Assembly (NCBI GenBank): GCA_035048495.1
Contig: CM068541.1
Location: forward strand, 14,205,929 to 14,269,928
Origin: Euptelea pleiosperma
Lineage: Eukaryota; Streptophyta; Magnoliopsida; Ranunculales; Eupteleaceae
Direction: 5' to 3'
Length of the DNA stretch: 64,000 bases
Below the pieces are notes generated by a model, which ran no database searches, was not told the origin of the DNA, and saw only the letters and a list, made by a program, of their open reading frames with translations. Position numbers and translations under genes: made by a program. Below are positions 38,672-48,334 of this stretch, piece by piece; position 1 is the first letter of the stretch; each line of letters opens with the position of its first letter.

Positions 38672-39766
38672 GTCTAGACCAAGGTTTAAAGGAGGCCCTT
38701 TTAACGGTTTAATGGACTGGGGGTGTTAACGTTAAAACGGCCCTAAAACGGATTGAAACGGCCAGGGGGGGAAAATGGAAAAAAAAATAGAATTTAACGA
38801 TTTTAATGGAATTTAACGGAAAAAGTGGTGCTGAAATTCAAAATTTGAAATTTTCAAAAAAAAAAAAAAAAGAATTTAACGGCTTTTTTTTTCACAAATT
38901 TTTTCAGAATTTAGCGGCCATTAAATTTAAAGCGTCAAAACGTGTTTAAACGGTTTTAACAAAAACGGACTTGGGGCATTACAGTTTAAATGGACGTCTT
39001 TAAAACCATGGTCCAGACCAAGGTTTAAAAGGGGCCGTTATAACGGTTTAACGGACTGGGGGCGAATTTCAAATTTTCAAAAACGAAAAATAACAGAAAT
39101 AACAGCTTTTTTTCAAAAATTTGCCAGAAAATAACGGTTGTTATTTTTGTTATAACGGAAAATAACGGCCGTTAAATTCAAAGCATCAAAACGTGTTTAA
39201 ACGGTTTTAACAAAAACAGGCTTGGGGCGTTACAGTTTAAACGGACGTCTTTAAAACCATGGTCCAGACCAAGGTTTAAAAGGGGCCGTTATAACGGTTT
39301 AACGGACTGGGGGCGAATTTCAAATTTTCAAAAACGAAAAATAACGGAAAAAACAGCCTTTTTTCACAAAAATTTGCCGGAAAATAACGGTTGTTATTTT
39401 TGTTATAACGGAAAATAACCGGTGTTAAATTCAAAGCGTCAAAATGTGTTTAAACGGTTTTAACAAAAACAGGCTTGGGGCGTTACAGTTTAAACAGACG
39501 TCTTTAAAACCATGGTCCAGCCCAAGGTATAAAAGGGGCCGTTTTAATGGTTTAACGGACTGAGGGCAAATTTCAAATTTTCTAAAAAGAAAAATAACGG
39601 AAATAACAGCCTTTTTTCACAAAAAATTGCCAGAAAATAACGGTTGTTATTTTTGTTATAAAGGAAAATAACGGCCGTCATTTTTAGAGCGTTTTAACGG
39701 GATGTAACTTAGCGGGGGGAGGTCCGAATCGGTTATGACGGCCGTTTTTTAAAACATGGCCAAGAC
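38672..39766. mobile_element. Four-unit hAT-like MITE tandem array (duplication copy 2)
   Basis: Units start at 38680, 39019, 39270 and 39523, each CAAGGT..., and end at CATG. They are separated by gtctagac, gtccagac, gtccagac, gtccagcc and finally gccaagac. The 251-253-bp period of the last three units points to local tandem expansion relative to the two-unit array in copy 1. Confidence 0.7.
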
Positions 39767-39902
39767 TAAAAGATCATTATATTTACTTGATGTCACAGGT
39801 TTTAGAAACTTTACGATGAAAAATGGTCGGATTCAACCTAGTACGAAATAGGCCCATAACGGTTGCCCTTAGAAAGTTTTCTAGAAATAATTTTTACCCT
39901 AG

Positions 39903-40483
39903 TGTCACGGACCTAGTCTTTGACCCTTACTAAAGACCGTGCGGCACTTGAGTTAGTCGCTCCTTTGCTAGCTCAAGTCAGCCTTCCCCCAAAGTGACTT
40001 AGGACTTGGCCTTGCCTAAGCACTACTCTCACTCAAGAAGCACACAAAGCACACAAGAACAAGAAAGCTTAGAGAATGAGGAAGCTTGTATTGCTCAACT
40101 CTGGATTCTAGGATTTCCAGGATTTTCCCAGGATGATTACAAATGAGGGGGCTTGCCCCTTTATATAGGCTTTAAGCCTTATTCTAGAATCTTCTATACT
40201 ATTCTACCAAAGAATCTCTAGATGCTTCTCCTAAGAACTATCTAGAATACTTACATATAATACATGGGTAGAGATTCCCTAGAACTCTCATGAGTATTCT
40301 AGATTCTTCTATCTTCTAGGGTTCTCCACCATACTCTAGAGTCCTCTAGAAACTTCCAGAGTACTCAAGACTCCTTGAGCCATAACCGGGCTTGGTTATG
40401 GGCTTGGAACGGACTTCGTTGGTGGGCTTGGAACGGGCTTCGTTGGCGGACTTGGATCGAGCCCAACTAGTGACCCCGTGACA
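39903..40483 (-). repeat. 3' LTR of the young element
   Basis: 581 bp, starting TGTCACGG on the plus strand. It carries the last 88 bp of the element's ORF, whose stop is at 40396-40398. Confidence 0.95.
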
Positions 40484-42621
40484 CTCTCCCCCACCTGATT
40501 GCGCGACGTCCTCGGCGCGTCATCTCCATAGTATTTGGTGATTTTGTCTTTAAATTGCCATAGAGTATCTGCGTGCTCCCAAGTAGCCTCATCCTTGGGT
40601 AATCCCTTCCATTTCACCAGATACTCGATGTATAATTGGACTCCACGCCTATTCACCCGACGATCAGCGAGTATGTAGTCCACTTCCTTGCACTCTACTG
40701 GTCGTCTTCTCGTGTCTGTCCATTTCTTCTTTTTTGGTTGGCTCATGATAGCCTTCCCAGGTGGTGTCGATGCAGGCGACTTGACACCAAGCTTCATCTC
40801 AACTGGATGACCCACCTCTTTCCTAGGTGGTAGCGTCTTTGTCTGCTTAGGCGACATCATGTCCTTGGATTTTTCAAGGACTTTGCCTTCATTCTTGGGT
40901 AGTTCTCTATCTACCCTGTCCTCAAGATCTTCGACCATGCCCTTCTTGGTTCCCATCGACAGTTGCAAGGCCGAGAGCATCTTTGTTCCGATTTTGGTTC
41001 CTTTGACCGTAGAAACCATGCAAGGAGCTCCTTCCTCGATGATACACACCGAGTTCACGAACGGCATAGGTATTGCCTTGACCCTTTTCAGGAACTCCAT
41101 CTCTAGTACCACTTGATAGTCATCCATAGGAATGACTGATAAATCCACGAGCCCCTTCCATTCCCCTATGCGTAGCTCTACCCCATGAGTCGTGCCTTGG
41201 ATAGGTTTGGCCTGTGAATTTACCGCTTTTATCCATCCTTCTTCCTTGGATGCTTTCAACCCCAGTCTCTTTGCCTCTTCTACCGAGACAAAGTTATGGG
41301 TTGCCCCAGTGTCTACCATGACTCGAGTGGGCTTCCCATTGATGTGGGCTTCTATATACATGAGACCCTTGCTGGCTGCCTTGGATGACTCGGGCTGTTT
41401 CTTTACGGCATTGAGAAGTCGTAGCGATCCCATCCTCGGCTCCTCGTCGCTATCCTCTTCCCGATCATCTATCTTGGCTGCCAAGGCATTCAATGCCTTC
41501 CTCTGTGGGCAATCCCTTGCCCAATGATCTCCATCACAAAGAAAACAGTTAGTTCTCTTTGGTTTAGAGTGATCCTTACCTTCCTTGCCACCCTTCCTCG
41601 TCTTGTTATACTTGGAGTTGAATGGCTTGGATGACCCCTCCTTGTGACTTGATGGCCTATCTCCCCCACCTTTGGCATGGCTACCCTTGGAAGATTTTGC
41701 CTTGGAAGAGTCTCCCTTCTTGAACTCGACTAGTTGCTCGGCCGCGGCCATAGCACTAGCGAGGTCTTGCACCCCTCGACGACGTAACTCTTGTTCTGCC
41801 CATGGTTGGAGACCATCCATGAAATTGAAGAACAACTCCTTGTCTGGCATGTCAGGGATCTCCAACATAAGGGTTGAGAACTCCTTCACATAGTCTCGGA
41901 TAGAGCCAGTGTGCCTCAATCGTTTGAGACTCTTCCTTGCTTGATGCTCCGCATTCTCAGGGTAGAACTGCCTTTTGATCTCCTTCTTGAAGTCCTCCCA
42001 TGTATCGATCGTGCATGTGCCTCGTTCCATATCTGCGTGACGTCTACGCCACCATAGGGTAGCGGTGTCGGTGAGGTACATGGTGACCGTCCGAATCTTG
42101 GTCTTCTCATCGCGTAGGGAGATGGCCTCAAAGTACTGCTCCATGCTCCACAAGAAGTTATCTAACTCCTTGGCATCCCTTGACCCACCATAGGTCTTGG
42201 GCTCTGGGGTCCTGATCTTGGGTGTCCCCTGTGTGACCATGCCTTCATTGGCCATGGCCTTCTTCCATAGGACCCAGTCACCTCGCATTTCTTCAACTTG
42301 ATCCTTTAGAGTTTCCACCATCTCAATTACTTGGGCTTGGAAGGCATCCCTCTCTTGCTGCTGATCATGCACTAGTTCATTGACGGTGGCCAGCATACCC
42401 CCCTTGAGTTCCTCAAATCCCGTCTTGAGGTCCTCCATGCCCGTGCCTAACTCGTCAAACCTATCACGTGCATCTGCCATGGCAAGCTCCACCTTAGCAA
42501 GCCTAGCTTCCCAAGCAGCAAAGATATCTTGGGACTTATCCCTTTTCCTTCCTCCCCTAGAGATAGGGATGGCGGGGTTTTGCTCATCACTTCCCCGTGC
42601 CTCTTCAGTGACCATTGACAT
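40396..42621 (-). CDS. Gag-protease-chromodomain polyprotein (741 aa) of LTR element
   Basis: Intact ORF starting 33 bp inside the 5' LTR. An N-terminal coiled-coil-like region (about residues 35-120) precedes the Retrotrans_gag core (about 150-300; TATLWWRRRHADM, DYVKEFSTLMLEI). Next come a basic linker, a zinc knuckle CX2CX3HX4C (359-371; CFLCDGDHWARDC) and a pepsin-like protease with DTGA (437-440). The usual VVLGMEF Gly is Glu (VVLEMEF), which could impair it. The pre-RT linker (KTLPPRKEVGHPVEMKLG, about 596-613) survives, then the sequence jumps to a chromodomain (about 646-700; YLVKWKGLPKDEATWEHAD), normally the C-terminus of chromovirus integrase. The tail (PSPPTKPVPSPPTKS) is LTR-encoded. 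It probably forms particles using helper RT and IN (inference). Confidence 0.9.
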   Translation of the reverse strand: MSMVTEEARGSDEQNPAIPISRGGRKRDKSQDIFAAWEARLAKVELAMADARDRFDELGTGMEDLKTGFEELKGGMLATVNELVHDQQQERDAFQAQVIEMVETLKDQVEEMRGDWVLWKKAMANEGMVTQGTPKIRTPEPKTYGGSRDAKELDNFLWSMEQYFEAISLRDEKTKIRTVTMYLTDTATLWWRRRHADMERGTCTIDTWEDFKKEIKRQFYPENAEHQARKSLKRLRHTGSIRDYVKEFSTLMLEIPDMPDKELFFNFMDGLQPWAEQELRRRGVQDLASAMAAAEQLVEFKKGDSSKAKSSKGSHAKGGGDRPSSHKEGSSKPFNSKYNKTRKGGKEGKDHSKPKRTNCFLCDGDHWARDCPQRKALNALAAKIDDREEDSDEEPRMGSLRLLNAVKKQPESSKAASKGLMYIEAHINGKPTRVMVDTGATHNFVSVEEAKRLGLKASKEEGWIKAVNSQAKPIQGTTHGVELRIGEWKGLVDLSVIPMDDYQVVLEMEFLKRVKAIPMPFVNSVCIIEEGAPCMVSTVKGTKIGTKMLSALQLSMGTKKGMVEDLEDRVDRELPKNEGKVLEKSKDMMSPKQTKTLPPRKEVGHPVEMKLGVKSPASTPPGKAIMSQPKKKKWTDTRRRPVECKEVDYILADRRVNRRGVQLYIEYLVKWKGLPKDEATWEHADTLWQFKDKITKYYGDDAPRTSRNQVGESVTGSLVGLDPSPPTKPVPSPPTKSVPSP
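40484..40496 (-). other. Polypurine tract
   Basis: AGGTGGGGGAGAG on the minus strand, directly adjoining the 3' LTR. It lies within the coding sequence of the 741-codon ORF. Confidence 0.85.
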
Positions 42622-42639
42622 AGTGTCTTCTTGAAGTTA

Positions 42640-42651
42640 GCTCTGATACCA
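42640..42651 (-). other. Primer-binding site (initiator tRNA-Met)
   Basis: TGGTATCAGAGC on the minus strand, two bases inside the 5' LTR. It is a perfect match to the standard plant tRNA-iMet PBS core. Confidence 0.9.
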
Positions 42652-42653
42652 CT

Positions 42654-43234
42654 TGTCACGGACCTAGTCTTTGACCCTTACTAAAGACCGTGCGGCACTT
42701 GAGTTAGTCGCTCCTTTGCTAGCTCAAGTCAGCCTTCCCCCAAAGTGACTTAGGACTTGGCCTTGCCTAAGCACTACTCTCACTCAAGAAGCACACAAAG
42801 CACACAAGAACAAGAAAGCTTAGAGAATGAGGAAGCTTGTATTGCTCAACTCTGGATTCTAGGATTTCCAGGATTTTCCCAGGATGATTACAAATGAGGG
42901 GGCTTGCCCCTTTATATAGGCTTTAAGCCTTATTCTAGAATCTTCTATACTATTCTACCAAAGAATCTCTAGATGCTTCTCCTAAGAACTATCTAGAATA
43001 CTTACATATAATACATGGGTAGAGATTCCCTAGAACTCTCATGAGTATTATAGATTCTTCTATCTTCTAGGGTTCTCCACCATACTCTAGAGTCCTCTAG
43101 AAACTTCCAGAGTACTCAAGACTCCTTGAGCCATAACCGGGCTTGGTTATGGGCTTGGAACGGACTTCGTTGGTGGGCTTGGAACGGGCTTCGTTGGCGG
43201 ACTTGGATCGAGCCCAACTAGTGACCCCGTGACA
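42654..43234 (-). repeat. 5' LTR of the young element
   Basis: 581 bp, one difference from the 3' LTR. It has a minus-strand TATA box, CTATATAAA, at 42911-42919. Confidence 0.95.
42911..42919 (-). promoter_or_regulatory. TATA box in the 5' LTR
   Basis: CTATATAAA on the minus strand, inside the 5' LTR, about 290 bp upstream of the ORF start at 42621. It is the probable U3/R promoter of the element. Confidence 0.65.
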
Positions 43235-43740
43235 CTAGGCTCTGTATGATTGCCCTGAATAAATTTTTCAGAAATAATTTTCCATATAAATGTCTTATTC
43301 TGTATCAATACTTCCTGACATACAATTCATTTTTCTGTAAAACTTTTATTGATCACCCTACAGAGCATATGGTTGCCATGGATAAGTTTTCTAGAAATGA
43401 TTTTTGCATTTAAATGGTATAAAACTTTTTCTGTATATCAACACTTTCTAGCATGCAAATCCTTTTTCTGTAAAACATTTTATTGATCACCATACAAACC
43501 TAAATGTGCAAAAGTTTTCTAGATCAACAATTTTTTATATACAACTTCTTTTCTTTAATTTTGTGGATAAAAGCGAATCTGATCTGATATGAAGTTCAAC
43601 TATTTTTATCGGGTCGTGTCTAGATGCTCCGATCTCTTATGAAATCGGTATCGGGTCAGTGTAATTGTAAACCTGATCCGCACTAGATCAACAATAATCT
43701 GACTCGAATCTGATTCATTGGCCGTCCTACTTAAGATATG

Positions 43741-45999
43741 AGAACCTGACCCATTGGAAATCCTAGTTAAGATATGAGTCAACTTGGAACTCGGCTGAGT
43801 TGACTCACTCACGCCTGCGACCCTAGCAACATGGTGGCCCAAGTCCAGCACTTCAGAAAGTTCATATCGGGGTCTTGACCTGAACTTTAGTTGAGATCAT
43901 AAGAAAGGCATATGACATCATTATTCATACATCCGCCAGTGGCTTGAATTGAGGTGGTACAACATTAACATACTCCCAGGGCTATGAAATCATGGTCCTT
44001 GAAACGGCAAATAAGGGCATTTCAAAACTTGCTTAGTTTCTTAGGGTGTGTTTGATTGCACAGAAAATTTTCCCTAGGAAATGTCTTAAATGGCTGATTG
44101 ATTGCAACTGATAACACATATTTAAATCATGTGAGAAAATAAATGTGTATTTTCAGGTGGAAATGAATTCTCATCTATTTGGATGGGAAATGAATTCCGG
44201 GCTCAGTAGGAAAAATTATCCAGATTTAAATGACTTGGTAGGAAAACTTATGCGGATTTAAAATGGCTATCTAACAATGGACAGTTGTGTTTTCTCAAGG
44301 CAAATGCAATTTTCCAACTTGGCAATCTAGCACGCCCTTAATGAATTCAGATCCTCTACTCAGGATGTTAGGTAACATACCCAACTCCCTTATCTCTTTG
44401 TTTGACACAAACTCCATGTTTTATATACTGGAAAAAAAAAAGTTTGAAAACTGAATTTAAAGAACAATGAGACATAATAGTTCTCCATGGTGTACAGGAA
44501 GTGAAATTTCTTTTTGGGGTTTACATGTGAGTTTAGGCTTAGGTTAGATGTCTTTTAAGCATGATTAGGGTTTCTATTTTTTATTTTTCCTTTATTCAAT
44601 TCACATACAATGGAAGCTACCTACCCGTTGTCATACCACTGCCTTCTCAGGATTGCAAGGATTGCACATGGACTATATTAGGACTCCACACGTCAAGTGG
44701 CACATATATCAAGGCCACACATGCCATAACTTATCTCGTAGGTTAACTTAAGCACTTTAAAAAAAAAAAAAACTTAAGCACTTAAAATAATATGACAACC
44801 AAGACAACTAGCATGCTTACGATATGCATAGCAATTATCACATGATATATATCCTAGAGAGTTATCAGAAATCATCCAAAGAACAAGTAACTTAAAGTCT
44901 ACCAGTACTCGATCAATAACTTTTAGAATCCATAGAAAATAATACTATAATGTATCATAGGTTTTACACCCAACCCTAGGTGAGTACATGTTAGGAGAGG
45001 TCAAAGGGTCAATTTTTGAGCAGTTTGGCCAACTTTGGTAGACCCAACTTCCACCTTGTTTGAATAAATCTGGCCCTTGAGCACTAGCTGGGCTCCATAC
45101 AGGATGCTAAAAAAGTCTTAAAGGTATTTAAAATAGATCTAAAAGCCCATCCAAACAAACATGATGCAAACCAACAATAATTAGACATTAACAATAAATA
45201 CTAATAATTAATTATTAACTAAATTATTAAAACATAAAATATTCAGTGTAATTGTATTTTCTTCCTTTTTTTTTTCATGTCCTTGTACTGTTCTTTTGAG
45301 ATCTTCTCGATCTTGTTTTTTTATTTCATTTTTTTTATCTGTTTTTATTTATCAAAAAAGTATAATTCTATAAATTTTGGTAGTTCAATTAAAAGATACT
45401 ATCCCTCGAAGTATGATGTATGCGTAAAGATCGTTGGCTGGAAAACAAAGCAAAAATGAAGAAGGGCTCCTCCAATGTAAATGGTTTTTCTTGATAAAAC
45501 ATTTCGTTTTTCACTTCAATGAAAATGGACATGGAGATAATCAGCTTTTGTTGAACATGGAAAACCTCCTTATACTATACTAGAATTTTCTCTGTTGAAA
45601 GTTGTATGTGAATAGTAAAGACATTTCAGAAAAACATCTATACACCTATCATTAACATGGTGGGCCACAATCAATAACCCATATGATCGTATGGTCCTAA
45701 TTCACCTCATTGCAACACATTTATCGTGGCCATAGTGAGCACCTATCTAACAAAAAAATTAAAAAATTGGCCTGCACCTCTGTATACCCCAAATGCAAGA
45801 TCTTAATAGGACAATTAAGGTTGACTGATTTGCTTGACCTTCTTTCGAAATTCAGTTTCGAGTTCATGGATTCCCTACAAAAGGTAGCAAGAGTGCATTT
45901 AGGTCTTTGTCTAAGTGAGTTTTTCTTTCGAATAAATTCTAGAAAACTTTCAGGGCCTCTGTTACAGGGGAGAGAGCCTCTTGATATGCAACAAGAACA
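43741..45999. other. Non-coding, apart from the MITE at 44044-44337
   Basis: AT-rich with no convincing ORF. A T-rich stretch at 45255-45350 ending 'tttatcaaaaaagt' resembles a LINE 3' tail but has no associated coding sequence. Confidence 0.45.
44044..44337. mobile_element. Harbinger/Tourist-like MITE, third copy
   Basis: Starts GGGTGTGTTTGATTGC and ends GCAATCTAGCACGCCC; TTA at 44041-44043 and 44338-44340 is the 3-bp TSD. It is an independent insertion outside the duplication and defines the family's ends. Confidence 0.75.
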
Positions 46000-46104
46000 A
46001 AAATATGTCCCTGTCTTCATGAAGAAGACAAGTAGTTTCAAATACTCAATGGAAGCAGACCTGATTGAAATTGTTGTAAAAATCTGAAAACCTGGTAGTT
46101 CTAT

Positions 46105-46342
46105 GTAGAGAAGTTTTGTTCTAGATTACCAAATAAAGCACTTGCAAGGGAATTATTTTCCATGTACTCTTACACTAGGAGTTGGTTGTCCTCAGTAGAA
46201 CATCCCAACAGTCTAACGAGATTTGGGTGTTGGCAAAGCAGAAATAGTGCCTACTTCATTTACACACTCCTCAGTTCCTTGCTGTGATTTTGATGAAAGC
46301 TGCTTCACTGCTATTGCCTTCCCATTTGGTAGTACACCTTGC
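46105..46342 (-). pseudogene. Gene B kinase continuation, frameshifted
   Basis: GVLPNGKAIAVKQLSSKSQQ contains the ATP-binding VAIK-type lysine (AVK). VNEVGTISAL is followed by an extra base before QHPNLVRLLGCSTEDNQLLV, then a TAA, then EYMENNSLASALFG. The frameshift and stop kill the kinase before its catalytic loop. Confidence 0.8.
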
Positions 46343-46425
46343 ATCATGCAATGTGCAGATAATTATATCAGGAGTGGAAAAGTGAGGAGATTTAGGAAAC
46401 AAAAAAAACCCAAGTAAAAGTAGAC

Positions 46426-46547
46426 CTCGTAAACTGGCCCGAAACCCCCTTCACCAATCTTATTTGCAGAATCGAAATTTTGAGTAGCAGCTTTCATCTG
46501 CCGAAAATTGAACCATTCGCCTGGGAATAGCTCAAGCGCTTTGAGTT
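46426..46547 (-). pseudogene. Gene B kinase-start exon
   Basis: Encodes FNFRQMKAATQNFDSANKIG, then EGGFGPVYE, the Gly-rich loop (GEGGFGPVY) of RLK kinases. The acceptor aaacag and donor gtctac are canonical. The frame joins the TM exon as DE-ELKALELFPG. Confidence 0.85.
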
Positions 46548-46716
46548 CTGTTTTGAGAGGAAAAATCATCATAAAAATTAAGGCAGCGAACACTGCAAGC
46601 GAAAACGAGCAGATCTCTTCACAAAAAATAATAAAAGATGGGAAGAATGGTCATAGGAGCACTCGTTAATGAGGCCTACGCTATATTAAGCATGTGGTAG
46701 AAGTATTCGTTCTCAC

Positions 46717-46858
46717 CTTCATCATGCAATTCTTTGCCTCCTAGCCAATCCATTTGCCAAAGGAAAACCAAAACAAGAACAATGAAAAGGACTGGAGATC
46801 CTACAATCCCAGCTATGCCTATAGCAGATAGCTTTACGTACGGCTGAACCTTTTGGGA
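46717..46858 (-). pseudogene. Gene B transmembrane exon
   Basis: Encodes LSAIGIAGIVGSPVLFIVLV followed by LVFLWQMDWLGGKELHDE, a single TM helix with a basic/acidic cytosolic side. The acceptor attcag and donor gtgagaac are canonical. Confidence 0.8.
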
Positions 46859-46980
46859 CTGAATGCAAGACATATTAGAAAGTAAGGGTGGGTGAACTTG
46901 AACAAAAGTGTAAACATGATAGATCACTGGAAGTAAAAAGTCAACAGAAATGAAAAAGGAAGCAAAGAGAGAAACTCTAC

Positions 46981-47167
46981 CAGCCGTTACTGAAATAGTT
47001 GAAATAAGAGGACCATGACGTCCTGGCGGGATGTATATAGAACCCTGGCCAGCACAAAGTGGATCTGCAAACGGTGGTTTCTCACATCAGCAGAAAAATT
47101 CTTAACAACTGCTTTATTTAAGCCTCTAGCTTCTTCCTTGATATCGAATAGTTTAAAGAGGATGCCA
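46981..47167 (-). pseudogene. Gene B malectin C-terminal exon
   Basis: Frame 1 gives LFDIKEEARGLNKAVVKNFS, and after a short deletion another frame gives AGQGSIYIPPGRHGPLISTI. The only AG acceptor (ggtggcag) joins in the wrong frame, so splicing would not yield the ancestral protein. Confidence 0.7.
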
Positions 47168-47209
47168 CTGCCACCGACACATTATAATAAAATGAATTAA
47201 GTTGATTAC

Positions 47210-47600
47210 CCTGAATAAACACATCAAACACATGTTTCCCCTTGTTGCCATAATAGCTTTCATATTCAGTGAATATTATTTCAGCAAAATGAAGCTTCAC
47301 TGTATAGTTGCCAGTAATTAAACAGAGTCCATAGTACTTGAGGGACAGAGGAGAAAGGCGTGCCAACGTACATAAAGGTGCATCAGCCATGGAAATCCCA
47401 CATGTTCTATTCTGTAGATAATCCAGGGGACCACCATCAGGTCCGAGGAACTCTCCTGTACTACTATATGCCCAAGTTATATTAGGACTAACATAGACAG
47501 ATGATGCTCCATATTTTTTCAAATCAGCTTCATAAAAACTACCATTGATCGTTGTATCCTCACCACCACAATTTATATACAATTGAGTATCTTCAAGGTA
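47210..47600 (-). pseudogene. Gene B malectin-like domain exon
   Basis: Encodes TQLYINCGGEDTTINGSFYE, then WAYSSTGEFLGPDGG, LCTLARLSPLSLKYYGLCL and NYTVKLHFAEIIFTEY. INCGG, ARLSPLSLxYYG and YTVKLHFAEI are signatures of the extracellular malectin-like domain of LRR-VIII kinases. The donor is gtaatc after FDVFIQG. The exact 5' border is uncertain. Confidence 0.85.
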
Positions 47601-47894
47601 CATGATAGTCAGTAGTCCAGTGGCAAAAAGATAATGATGGGAGCTGGCTTTGCTTGCATCAAACATATCAAAACAAGAACACTGATGTAGTCCCACTCAA
47701 GACCCGTATTTCTAAGAAGGGAAAATGGGAGAGCTAGATCATCCCTCATTTCCAAAATATCTGTATCGTATCTAAATAATTCAGTCCAAACCTGATTCAG
47801 TTCAATTTTCTTAGTTAGCTGCTTGCTTTTGTGGAAGAATGATAAAAAGGGAGTGATGTAGGACGAGACGATGGAATTCGCGATCGGGTAGGGG

Positions 47895-48045
47895 TTTCGG
47901 TGAAATCATTCCATCGAGTTTGAAAGAATCACTCCTTTGGGAAGATTTTTAGTGAAATCACTCCACCGAGTTTGAAGGAATCATCTATTTGGGAAGGTTG
48001 TCGATGAACTCATTCTACCTGATTTGAAGGAATCACCCTTTCCAG
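47895..48045. repeat. Three imperfect ~56-bp tandem repeats
   Basis: Units share 'gtgaaatcactccatcgagt' and 'ttgaaggaatcac.c.ttggg'. They lie upstream of gene B in non-coding DNA of unknown origin. Confidence 0.6.
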
Positions 48046-48334
48046 GCATCTCACCTAGCAAAATTGGAAATCAATTCCAAAAGAAAATAAATCTTCATTC
48101 ATTCTCTAATTTTCGTTTCTACATATGCCCTACATTTATGAGCAATGAAAACTACTTTTATTTGACTTTAAAACTTTTTCAAACTCTACCTTAATCCTTT
48201 TATAACTCAAAGAATCAATTTCTAAACAACTAGAACTCTAAAATAAATTTAGAAACAAACAAGTAATACTAAGGTAATTTAAACTCTCCCACTATCTTCT
48301 TAAACCTCTTAGAGCTATCCAAAATTAGTAAAAT

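Larger units (their letters stand above)
39903..43234 (-). mobile_element. Young non-autonomous gypsy-derived LTR retrotransposon (Gag-PR-chromodomain)
   Basis: A complete 3332-bp element with two 581-bp LTRs differing at one site by eye (40299 C / 43050 A). It has TGTCACGG...CCGTGACA ends, PBS, PPT, a TATA box and one intact ORF of 741 codons. The flanks share ctag as a 4-bp duplication (39899-39902 and 43235-43238), and the paralogous empty site is near 34846-34860. RT, RNase H and integrase are absent, so it must use another element's enzymes. Confidence 0.9.
35488..43740. repeat. Tandem segmental duplication, copy 2
   Basis: Homologous to copy 1 through a degenerate exon 2, the same MITE (36483-36746) and flanking DNA up to about 43740 (aaaagcgaatctgatctgat block: 35170 versus 43570). 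It lacks the exon-1 segment (32700-33225 equivalent). It has gained TIR elements at 35964 and 38039, extra MITE-array units and the LTR retrotransposon 39903-43234. The right border is approximate. Confidence 0.8.
46105..47650 (-). pseudogene. Gene B: LRR-VIII receptor-kinase fragment (malectin-like domain, TM, start of kinase)
   Basis: A second minus-strand RLK of the same family. Exon blocks: malectin-like (47210 to about 47600), malectin end (46981-47167), TM and juxtamembrane (46717-46858), kinase start (46426-46547) and kinase continuation (about 46105-46342). Lesions: a roughly 4-bp loss near IHF..AGQGS in the malectin exon; no in-frame AG acceptor for the second malectin block or for the kinase-continuation exon; one extra C in ISAL.QHPNL; and TAA replacing the Tyr codon in LLV-EYMENNSLA. 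The LRR region is absent upstream. It is probably a dead tandem paralog of gene A. Confidence 0.8.

Noticed and set aside
45710..46087. 125-codon plus frame and its 106-codon minus counterpart; possible further kinase exon of gene B
   Set aside because: A short LDKDLNA peptide on the minus strand resembles a kinase catalytic region, but its surroundings do not match and no splice sites fit. Not enough to call.
10599..47600. Genes A and B as one receptor gene
   Set aside because: On the minus strand the malectin/kinase exons (46-47.6 kb) are upstream of the signal peptide and LRR exons (10.6-32.9 kb), the reverse of the domain order. They must be separate loci or a rearranged pair.
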